NCBI GenBank assembly: GCA_018065085.1
Contig: JAGHUA010000030.1
Location: 1-64,000, forward strand
Direction of reading: 5' to 3'
Source of the DNA: Candidatus Liminaster caballi
Lineage (GTDB): Bacteria > Bacteroidota > Bacteroidia > Bacteroidales > UBA3663
DNA length: 64,000 nt
Both the position numbers and the translations under genes were made by a program. This document shows positions 28,700 through 35,119 of the stretch, piece after piece. The notes below the pieces were generated by a model. The model was not told where the DNA came from. It did not search any database and worked only from the letters and a program-made list of their open reading frames with translations. Positions within the stretch are counted from its first letter, which is position 1, and the number at the start of each line of letters is the position of its first letter.

Positions 28700-29368
28700 A
28701 TGATAATATTAATGTTGGCCATTGCCCTTATCAGCTACCTTGTACAGCAGAATCTGAAAAATAAGTTTGAGAAGTATTCGGCAACCCCGCTTGATTCGGG
28801 AATGACGGGAGCAGAGGTCGCACAGAAGATGCTGCGCGACAATGGAATCTATGACGTTAAGGTTCAGCCGCATGAAGGTTGGCTGAGCGATCATTATGAC
28901 CCATCCTCCAAGACCGTAAACCTCTCGCATGATGTGTTTTATTCTCGATCGGTGGCATCGGCTGCCGTTGCCGCACACGAATGTGGTCATGCCGTCCAGC
29001 ATGCCACGGCGTATTCATTCCTCCAGCTTCGTTCGGCTCTTGTGCCTGCGGTTCAGTTTTCGAGCAATATCATCTCATGGGTGCTGCTTGCCGGAGTTCT
29101 CCTGATTAATGTTTTCCCGGCACTGCTGCTCATTGGCATACTTATGTTTGCCCTGACCACATTGTTCAGTTTCGTGACCCTGCCGGTCGAGATTGATGCC
29201 TCAAGAAGAGCCACGAAATGGCTTCAGAGCGCTGGCATTACCAATAGTTATAATCATCCGATGGCTGTCGATGCTCTCAAGTCAGCTGCCTACACCTATG
29301 TCATAGCAGCTCTCTCCAGCCTTGCCACCCTGATCTATTACATCTCGCTCTATCGTTCAAGAAGGTGA
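28700..29368 (+). CDS. Zinc metallopeptidase, YugP family, membrane-bound
   Basis: The 222-residue protein begins with a membrane segment (MIILMLAIALISYLV). It has the zinc motif HECGH (His93, Glu94, His97) inside AAVAAHECGHAVQHA, two further hydrophobic segments (about residues 120-160) and a C-terminal one. This is the layout of the neutral zinc metallopeptidase family (YugP-like). The substrate is unknown. The gene starts 50 bp after the hairpin array and is the last gene before the integrated element. Confidence 0.9.
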   Translation: MIILMLAIALISYLVQQNLKNKFEKYSATPLDSGMTGAEVAQKMLRDNGIYDVKVQPHEGWLSDHYDPSSKTVNLSHDVFYSRSVASAAVAAHECGHAVQHATAYSFLQLRSALVPAVQFSSNIISWVLLAGVLLINVFPALLLIGILMFALTTLFSFVTLPVEIDASRRATKWLQSAGITNSYNHPMAVDALKSAAYTYVIAALSSLATLIYYISLYRSRR

Positions 29369-29390
29369 GCCAAGGATCGGCAAAAACTGA

Positions 29391-29448
29391 AAATCGCGCC
29401 TACATAAACCTGTAAGCGCGATTTGATTGTCATAGGTGATCGAGTTGG
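29391..29448. repeat. Left attachment repeat (attL)
   Basis: This copy of the tRNA-Arg 3' end and terminator (hairpin AAATCGCG/CGCGATTT) is displaced 3.25 kb from the intact gene. After the shared GAGTTGG the sequence diverges from the tRNA, so it is not a functional tRNA. Confidence 0.85.
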
Positions 29449-29460
29449 AATTAACTCAAA

Positions 29461-29532
29461 GTGATCCGGCCGGTATTCAAAAAGTGATCCGGATGGGATC
29501 TTCGTGATCCGGCTGGAATCGTAGTGATTCGA
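29461..29532 (+). repeat. Four GTGATCCGG-type direct repeats at the element's left end
   Basis: GTGATCC(G/A)G-like copies start at 29461, 29484, 29504 and 29524 (spacings 23, 20, 20); the last reads GTGATTCGA. An inverted copy, GGATCAC, lies at 32599-32605 near the right end. They may be recombinase or accessory-protein binding sites, or terminal repeats of an old IS21-like insertion. Confidence 0.6.
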
Positions 29533-30167
29533 CGGGGATACACGCGCTCGAAACCTTGTTTGAGCTATCTCTAAGTACAATTCCAAGCCCTTCAAATTGG
29601 GATTTTCCCCTCTCTGGCACCTTATAGGCTGCAATTATTCGATTTAGTTCTTCGTCGAATTGTTGCGGTGTTTAGAGCTTGTTTTTTACCGTTCAAAATC
29701 GCATGTAGAGCAATTTTGTAGAGCAAAGTCGTTTTTTTATCCTTTTTCGGGTACTTGGTTTTTATACCGAGTACCTAAAGAACAGCCCAACTTTGACATG
29801 TATTTACCCCAAAATCTCAAAAAGTTATTAATGAGAACGTGTAAGCCAAATTGTAAGCCATTTTAGGATCGAGAGTACTTATTCAAGGGATTTTTGTCCA
29901 CATATATCCGAAATTGAACTTTTTTGTTCTTTTTCGGATTTTTTTGGGGCTATGACCCTTTTTTTGTCCCATAGGTTGAGTAACTTTGCCTATAGACACA
30001 ATGTCGGAAGATTTACCGAGTACCCTTACGACTTTGCAAAGGTACTTATAAATTTTCAAATATCCTCGGTTTAACCATAAAAAATGCAAAAATCTTTATA
30101 ATTTTTATACTCTATGTCGAAAATTTGACATATTAATAAGCAAATAAATGTGATTGTTCGATCCATA
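29533..30167. other. Gene-poor left part of the element
   Basis: About 630 bp of AT-rich sequence without a convincing gene. It contains the inverted repeat GGTACTTGG/CCGAGTACC near 29750-29778 with a further CCGAGTACC near 30016. A minus-strand -7-like TACCTTTG lies at 30037-30044. Downstream of that is a 29-codon minus-strand ORF (29883-29972) encoding a very basic peptide (MGQKKGHSPKKIRKR...). None of these is supported well enough to call as a gene. Confidence 0.4.
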
Positions 30168-30199
30168 TTTGTAATGTTTTAAATAAATATCTATCTTTG
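30168..30199 (+). promoter_or_regulatory. Promoter of the DUF3800 gene
   Basis: TTTG (30168-30171) and TATCTTTG (30192-30199) are separated by 20 bp. The ATG follows 20 bp later, giving a very short leader. Confidence 0.7.
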
Positions 30200-30219
30200 C
30201 ACTCAAATTCTACAAAACG

Positions 30220-30957
30220 ATGAAATACTACCTATACATAGATGAATGTGGAGACCAAAATTTGGCCAACTATGAACCAACATTTCCCGTGTTTTCATTG
30301 TGTGGCGTTTTGGTTCGAGAGGATAAAGATGCTATAATTCGAGAACAGATAGATGAACTAAAGATGTCTCTTTGGGGTACAACTGGAATTATTCTTCATT
30401 CTCGTGATATAAGAAAGTGCCAAAAAGGCTTTGAAATTCTGTTTGATCTTGATGTTAAGAAGAAATTCTATGAAGGAATCAATCATATTCTTGGTCAGGA
30501 GGGTATTTACACTATAGTATGCACATGTATCTTAAAAGAACCATATATCCGGCATTATGGCAAGTTTAATGACGTTTATGCGCAGTCATTAAGTTTTTTG
30601 CTTGAAAGGGTTGTATTCTATTTGGATGAGCAGGAAGGTCCGGTAGAACTTCATACTATAGTTGAGCAGCGTGGAAAGAAAGAAGATCGGAATCTGCAAG
30701 CATATTATAACCAAATGATAGATACTGGTACCTATTGGGTTTCTTCAGCTCGTTTCAAGAATTATGCGAAAGACTTTGTTTTTATTCCGAAGAAAGCCAA
30801 TATCGTTGGATTACAGGTGGCAGATTTAGTAGCATACCCTATAACTCGTCATATATTGAACCCAGATGAAGTCAATCTGGCATATAATATCATTGAAAAA
30901 AATATTTACCATCAAGGAGAAAAACTACTTGGGTTGATTCTGTTTCCGAAAGAATAG
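30220..30957 (+). CDS. DUF3800 family protein
   Basis: The 245-residue protein shows the DUF3800 signature: N-terminal YIDECGD (Asp8, Glu9, Asp12), a central LHSRDI segment and C-terminal GLQVADLVAYPITRH. The conserved acidic residues suggest an RNase H-like fold with possible nuclease activity, but family function is not established. It is the only recognisable cargo of the tRNA-Arg element and has its own promoter. DUF3800 genes are often found in mobile and defence-rich regions, so a role in defence or element maintenance is a reasonable guess and no more. Confidence 0.85.
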   Translation: MKYYLYIDECGDQNLANYEPTFPVFSLCGVLVREDKDAIIREQIDELKMSLWGTTGIILHSRDIRKCQKGFEILFDLDVKKKFYEGINHILGQEGIYTIVCTCILKEPYIRHYGKFNDVYAQSLSFLLERVVFYLDEQEGPVELHTIVEQRGKKEDRNLQAYYNQMIDTGTYWVSSARFKNYAKDFVFIPKKANIVGLQVADLVAYPITRHILNPDEVNLAYNIIEKNIYHQGEKLLGLILFPKE

Positions 30958-31040
30958 AAAAAAGAAAAAAGGATTGCCGAACCAGCAACCCTTTCCAACC
31001 GGGGACACCCCAGTCCATTATTGGAGAACTCCAATGTTCT
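30958..31040 (-). ncRNA. Candidate small RNA in the element (about 80 nt)
   Basis: On the minus strand a complete promoter (TTTG 31073-31076, 19-bp gap, TATCTTTG 31046-31053) is followed by a short transcript with a perfect hairpin ATTGGAG-tt-CTCCAAT (31035-31020) and a GGGG-TGT-CCCC hairpin. It ends in the terminator GGGTTGC-tggttcg-GCAATCC and TTTTTTC. No ORF of note fits. The end lies exactly at the DUF3800 stop, so it is a tail-to-tail neighbour rather than an antisense to that gene. It could act in trans or control the element. Confidence 0.5.
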
Positions 31041-31045
31041 GGGTG

Positions 31046-31076
31046 CAAAGATAGCGCTTTTATCACAAATAACAAA
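31046..31076 (-). promoter_or_regulatory. Promoter of the candidate small RNA
   Basis: On the minus strand TTTG (31073-31076) and TATCTTTG (31046-31053) are separated by 19 bp, pointing toward the DUF3800 3' end. Confidence 0.6.
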
Positions 31077-31139
31077 ATATTTTGAACTATTTTGTTCGAT
31101 TTGAGTGAAAAATTAATTTTTTTTGTCTTTATTATACCA

Positions 31140-32351
31140 TTATTTGCTCTTTATCGTGAGTTTTCTCCTTTTTTTTTGAAGAACTCGAGCTAGTCTTTTG
31201 GCATGTTTTACAATTGAACCTGTTGAAACCTTGCCGTAAACTTGAGTAATGTTTGTATTGGAATGACCAAGCATTCTTGCCAGTTTGTCAATTGGCACAT
31301 CTTCGTTTATTACAAAAGAAGCGAATGAATGCCTTGCTATATGACTCGTTAATGGTTTATGAATGTTTGAGATTATTTCAACCAGATGCAAATGATCATT
31401 AAGTTTCTGATTTGATATTTTGGGCAAATTATAGCCGTACTTAATGAGTACATCCATGGCTGGTTTTAGGATAGGAGTAAAGAAGGGCTGCTTTGTTTTC
31501 ATTCTTTCCCCATTAACATAATAATCACCATTTATCTCTTCTGCCATCGTTTCGAAACTGAAATTTTGCGAATCAGCGTAAGATAAGCCTGTGTATGCGC
31601 AAAATATAAAGATGTCTCTCGCAATCTCCAGTTTTTTTCTGTCAAATTGGAATTCAATTAATGTTTTCAGTTCTTCTTGGGTTAGTGGTAATCTATATTT
31701 AGTTCGACCTCTTTTGAACTGACATAATTCATGCTTATATGGATCTTCTTGAATGTATTTATGCTCAAGTGCCCGTTTTGTATATTTCTTAAGAATCTTA
31801 TGGTAATTGTAAACAGTGGTTTCTGTTCTAAACCTGCCATTAATTAGGCGCTCTGTCCGTAGTTTCTCATCAAACTCTTTAATATGTTGAGGCGTCAAAT
31901 CAACAAAACTGCTAAGTTTGCCAAATAGTTTTACGGCTGAGACTGTTGCGATAATGTGTTTCCTGGTTCCTTCGTTAATTTTCTCTTTTGCCAGACAGTC
32001 CATGATAAAATCAATAAATCCAGAAGATGAGGATTGCCTTTGGATATGAATATCTCTATTTGTATCAATTGAGTTGCCACTGAATGACAAGATATAATCA
32101 TCAAGATTATCAATTGTCATTTTTTCTCCATTGCGTTTCATTAGTTCAATTATCTCTTCATAAAAGCGAATTGTCTGAAGTGCATAGTAACTACGTTTAA
32201 AAGCGTTGAAGTCTTCCAAATTGAAGTCTCCCAACCTGATAAATTTGGAGATGTGTGATCCAATTTGGATTCGAACCTCCGCCGAACTGAACCCGTCTTT
32301 CTCAAGCCTTTTGGCTCGATCAAAGACAAATGTGACATGTTGATTCTTCAT
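31140..32351 (-). CDS. Tyrosine recombinase (integrase)
   Basis: The 403-residue site-specific recombinase has an N-terminal arm domain, a SAM-like core-binding domain (about 100-200) and a catalytic domain. The catalytic domain shows the HIAR box (SHIARHSFASF), the LGHSN His and the final Tyr in ITQVYGKV. The first catalytic Arg, expected in TGLRxxD, is Ser here (AYTGLSYAD), as in the IntDOT group of Bacteroides conjugative transposons. It lies about 295 bp inside the right attachment repeat and presumably integrated this element into tRNA-Arg. No excisionase gene is seen. Confidence 0.92.
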   Translation of the reverse strand: MKNQHVTFVFDRAKRLEKDGFSSAEVRIQIGSHISKFIRLGDFNLEDFNAFKRSYYALQTIRFYEEIIELMKRNGEKMTIDNLDDYILSFSGNSIDTNRDIHIQRQSSSSGFIDFIMDCLAKEKINEGTRKHIIATVSAVKLFGKLSSFVDLTPQHIKEFDEKLRTERLINGRFRTETTVYNYHKILKKYTKRALEHKYIQEDPYKHELCQFKRGRTKYRLPLTQEELKTLIEFQFDRKKLEIARDIFIFCAYTGLSYADSQNFSFETMAEEINGDYYVNGERMKTKQPFFTPILKPAMDVLIKYGYNLPKISNQKLNDHLHLVEIISNIHKPLTSHIARHSFASFVINEDVPIDKLARMLGHSNTNITQVYGKVSTGSIVKHAKRLARVLQKKRRKLTIKSK

Positions 32352-32645
32352 TTCTTTGATGTATTAATAAGAGATAAATAATGATTAATGATTTTCCAAT
32401 ATCTACACATTTCTTGCAGAAAATGTTTATTAATGAAAAGTCTTAAAAATAACGAAGCTGCAGTGCTCTTATTTGCTTAAATGAAGAAAAAAGGTTCAGA
32501 GATAAAAGCTGAGGATTAAAATAGTATAAATCTCTATAAAACAATTAGAATATAATGCTGTTTTAATGACTAAGACTCATTTGGTTCGAATTCTAAATGG
32601 ATCACAACCGCCCCCATTTTGAAGTAAAATGAGAAAATTAACTAA

Positions 32646-32703
32646 AAATCGCGCCTACAGATACCTGTAAACGCGATTTGATTGTCATAGGTGATCGAGT
32701 TGG
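32646..32703. repeat. Right attachment repeat (attR), overlapping tRNA-Arg
   Basis: This 58-bp direct repeat of 29391-29448 has three mismatches, all in or near the terminator hairpin. It covers the last 12 bases of the tRNA gene and the terminator. Confidence 0.85.
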
Positions 32704-32765
32704 GATTCGAACCCAAGACCCACAGCTTAGAAGGCTTTTGCTCTATCCAACTGAGCTACTCGACC
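32692..32765 (-). tRNA. tRNA-Arg (anticodon TCT)
   Basis: Read on the minus strand it has a 7-bp acceptor stem (GGTCGAG/CTCGATC with one G-T), a D arm GCTC...GAGC, an anticodon loop CTTCTAA with TCT at 32731-32729, and a T arm TTGGG-TTCGAAT-CCCAA. The discriminator is A and CCA is not encoded. One mismatch occurs in the anticodon stem. It decodes AGA/AGG. The 3' end is the integration site of the adjacent element, and the restored gene looks intact. Confidence 0.95.
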
Positions 32766-32799
32766 AACAGAAATACGGGAAATGAACGTAAATCGGGCG

Positions 32800-32831
32800 C
32801 AAAGGTACGTTTTTTGTGCGATATTTCCAAA
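32800..32831 (-). promoter_or_regulatory. Promoter of tRNA-Arg
   Basis: On the minus strand TTTG (32828-32831) and TACCTTTG (32800-32807) are separated by 20 bp, about 35 bp before the tRNA 5' end. Confidence 0.65.
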
Positions 32832-32894
32832 TTATTTTGTGAAAAACTTGCATTTTTGTGAAAAAAGTACCATCTTTGTGCGCGAAAATATAAA

Positions 32895-34250
32895 ATGAGA
32901 TACAATATGCAGACACAAGAGATTCCAGTTCTGCTCCTGACCGGTTATCTGGGCAGTGGTAAGACAACATTGGTGAACAAGATATTACAGAACAAACGCG
33001 GCATAAAGTTCGCAGTCATCGTCAACGATATCGGCGAGGTTAACATCGATGCCGAGCTAATCCAGAAGGGCGGTATTGTGGGTCAGAAGGACGACAGCCT
33101 TGTGGCTTTGCAGAACGGCTGTATCTGCTGTACGCTCAAGATGGATTTGGTGGAGCAGCTTGCCGACATCACCTCTCAGGGTAAGTTCGACTACATCGTC
33201 ATCGAGGCATCAGGCATCTGTGAACCGGGTCCTATTGCCCAGACAATCTGTTCGATACCGAGCATTGCTCCTGAAAAACTCATCAATGGCATAGTGCCGG
33301 TGATTGACAGCATCGTGACCGTAGTCGATGCGTTGCGTCTGAAGGATGAGTTCTGCGGCGGCAACGATCTGCTGCGTCCAAACCTTCAGGAAGAGGATCT
33401 CGAAAACCTTGTGATCCAGCAGATAGAGTTCTGTAACATCATCCTGCTCAACAAGGCGTCGGAGGTCGAGCCGGACGAACTTGGCCGCATCAAGAAGGTG
33501 ATCAGCACCATTCAGCCAAAGGCCGAGATCGTGGAGTGTGACTTCTGTGAGGTGGAGCTCGACAGGATAATCAACACCGGAATGTTCGACTTCGACAAGG
33601 TGGCAACGTCTGCCGCCTGGATTCAGGAGGTAGAGGGCCCGTCGCATTTTGATGACGATGACGATGATGACGATGACGAGCATGAGCATGAACATCATCA
33701 CGATCACCATCATCACGACCATGATGATGATCATGACCACCACCATCATCACGACCATGATGATGACCATGACCATGATGATGACGACGAGTGTCCGGAG
33801 TGCCATCATGATCACGAGCATTGCACCTGCCATCATCATCATCACCACCACCATCACGACGATGAGGGCGAGGCAGAGGAGTATGGCATTGGCACTTTCG
33901 TCTATTGCCGTCGCCAGCCATTGAACATCGGTCGATTCGATGAGTTCGTGGCCCGTCATTGGCCAAAGAGCGTGATCCGTTGCAAGGGTATGTGCTATTT
34001 CAGTGACGAGCGTGACGATTGCATGGTCTTCGAACAGGCAGGTACGCAGGTTTCGCTGCGCAATGCAGGCAAGTGGTACGCCACGATGCCTCAGCCGGAA
34101 CTCGATGCTATGCTTGCTCAGGACGCTGTTTTGCGACGTGATTGGGACGAGACATACGGCGACCGTATGCAGAAACTCGTATTCATCGGCCAGCGCATGG
34201 ACAAGAAAACCATTGCACAGGCATTGGACGAATGTCTGGAGGTTTATTAA
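32895..34250 (+). CDS. CobW/G3E GTPase metallochaperone with His/Asp tract
   Basis: The 451-residue G3E P-loop GTPase has Walker A GYLGSGKTT (17-25), the metal-binding CxCC motif NGCICC (Cys76, Cys78, Cys79), switch and NKAS specificity motifs and a C-terminal CobW_C domain (about 330-450). Between them, residues about 251-325 are nearly pure Asp, His and Glu, ending in a CPEC...CTC cysteine cluster and nine His. COG0523 proteins of this type deliver zinc or other divalent metals; the tract probably stores or buffers metal. The gene starts a compact operon with rsmA (2-bp gap) and dnaG. A weak CATCTTTG element lies at 32871. Confidence 0.92.
   Translation: MRYNMQTQEIPVLLLTGYLGSGKTTLVNKILQNKRGIKFAVIVNDIGEVNIDAELIQKGGIVGQKDDSLVALQNGCICCTLKMDLVEQLADITSQGKFDYIVIEASGICEPGPIAQTICSIPSIAPEKLINGIVPVIDSIVTVVDALRLKDEFCGGNDLLRPNLQEEDLENLVIQQIEFCNIILLNKASEVEPDELGRIKKVISTIQPKAEIVECDFCEVELDRIINTGMFDFDKVATSAAWIQEVEGPSHFDDDDDDDDDEHEHEHHHDHHHHDHDDDHDHHHHHDHDDDHDHDDDDECPECHHDHEHCTCHHHHHHHHHDDEGEAEEYGIGTFVYCRRQPLNIGRFDEFVARHWPKSVIRCKGMCYFSDERDDCMVFEQAGTQVSLRNAGKWYATMPQPELDAMLAQDAVLRRDWDETYGDRMQKLVFIGQRMDKKTIAQALDECLEVY
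33649..33870 (+). repeat. GAT/CAT trinucleotide-rich tract within the CobW gene
   Basis: About 220 bases consist almost wholly of GAY and CAY codons. The run is coding and in frame, but is prone to slippage and length variation between strains. Confidence 0.8.
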
Positions 34251-34252
34251 GC

Positions 34253-35119
34253 ATGAATAATAAGGCAAAATACACACAGAGGGCAAAGCATAGTACGGAG
34301 GTCCACATCGAGTTCGGGGACAAGGTCAAGGCAAAGAAAAACCTTGGCCAGCATTTCCTGACCGATCTGTCGATAGCCGAACGCATTGCCGACACGCTCA
34401 ACGAATATCATGATCTGCCTTGTCTGGAGGTGGGTCCTGGCATGGGCGTGCTTACCCAGTTCCTGATTGAGAAAGGTTACAACCTAAAGGTCGTGGAGCT
34501 GGATGGCGAGTCGGTTTCGTACCTTCGTCTGCACTATCCGTCAACGCTCGAGCATCGCATCATTGAGGCCGATTTCCTCAAGCTGGATCTCAGTTCGCCG
34601 GAGGTTTTCGGCAGCGAATCGTTTTGCCTGATAGGCAATTATCCGTATAACATCTCAAGCCAGATTTTCTTCAAGGTCATCGACTACCGAGATCAGATAC
34701 CCTGCTGCTCGGGCATGATACAGAAGGAAGTGGCCGAGCGCATGGCTGCCGTTCCCGGTTCGAAGGCCTACGGCATTCTGTCCGTCCTTACACAGGCCTG
34801 GTATGATGTGGAATACTGTTTTACGGTGGGCAATCATGTGTTCAACCCGCCGCCGAAGGTACAGAGCGCAGTGATTCGCATGGTGCGCAACGGCGTGAAG
34901 GAGCTGCCATGTGCCGAGAAGGACTTCCGCACGCTGGTAAAGAACGCTTTTGGCATGCGACGCAAGACGTTGCGCAACTGCCTCCGACAGCTCATCGGTG
35001 AGTGGTGTCCGGCAACGGCTGCCGAGATACTCAGCGAACCGTTCTTCGACAAGAGAGCCGAGCAGGTGAGCGTACAGGAATTCATTGACCTGACCGTAAG
35101 ATTGAGAACAAACGCATAA
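34253..35119 (+). CDS. rsmA: 16S rRNA (adenine 1518/1519-N6)-dimethyltransferase
   Basis: The 288-residue KsgA-type methyltransferase dimethylates two adjacent adenines near the 3' end of 16S rRNA during small-subunit maturation. It shows KKNLGQHFL, the SAM motif LEVGPGMGVLT, and the catalytic NYPYNIS. The ATG at 34253 gives this canonical N terminus; earlier in-frame starts lie inside the CobW gene. Its stop overlaps the dnaG ATG by one base. Confidence 0.95.
   Translation: MNNKAKYTQRAKHSTEVHIEFGDKVKAKKNLGQHFLTDLSIAERIADTLNEYHDLPCLEVGPGMGVLTQFLIEKGYNLKVVELDGESVSYLRLHYPSTLEHRIIEADFLKLDLSSPEVFGSESFCLIGNYPYNISSQIFFKVIDYRDQIPCCSGMIQKEVAERMAAVPGSKAYGILSVLTQAWYDVEYCFTVGNHVFNPPPKVQSAVIRMVRNGVKELPCAEKDFRTLVKNAFGMRRKTLRNCLRQLIGEWCPATAAEILSEPFFDKRAEQVSVQEFIDLTVRLRTNA

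Larger units (their letters stand above)
29391..32703. mobile_element. Small integrative element in tRNA-Arg(TCT)
   Basis: A 58-bp sequence at 29391-29448 recurs at 32646-32703 with 55 identities. The right copy includes the 3' end of the intact tRNA-Arg gene plus its terminator hairpin; the left copy keeps only that 3' end and terminator. This is the att pattern left by site-specific insertion into a tRNA gene. The interior is AT-rich and carries a tyrosine recombinase next to the right end, a DUF3800 gene, a candidate small RNA and a long non-coding left part. No conjugation or mobilisation genes are present, so it is a satellite-like or decayed element. Confidence 0.85.

Noticed and set aside
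29437-29448. Second tRNA-Arg gene
   Set aside because: Only the 3' end of the gene and the terminator are present; the D and anticodon arms are missing. It is an attachment-site copy.
29660-29866. 68-codon plus-strand ORF in the island's left part
   Set aside because: No promoter, ribosome-binding site or recognisable composition; it is likely chance in AT-rich DNA.
29533-31040. Retron-like unit (ncRNA plus effector)
   Set aside because: No reverse transcriptase is encoded in the element or nearby.
33210-34286. Long minus-strand ORF opposite the CobW gene
   Set aside because: It is a shadow of the coding strand; its Val/Met-rich stretch is the complement of the GAY/CAY tract.
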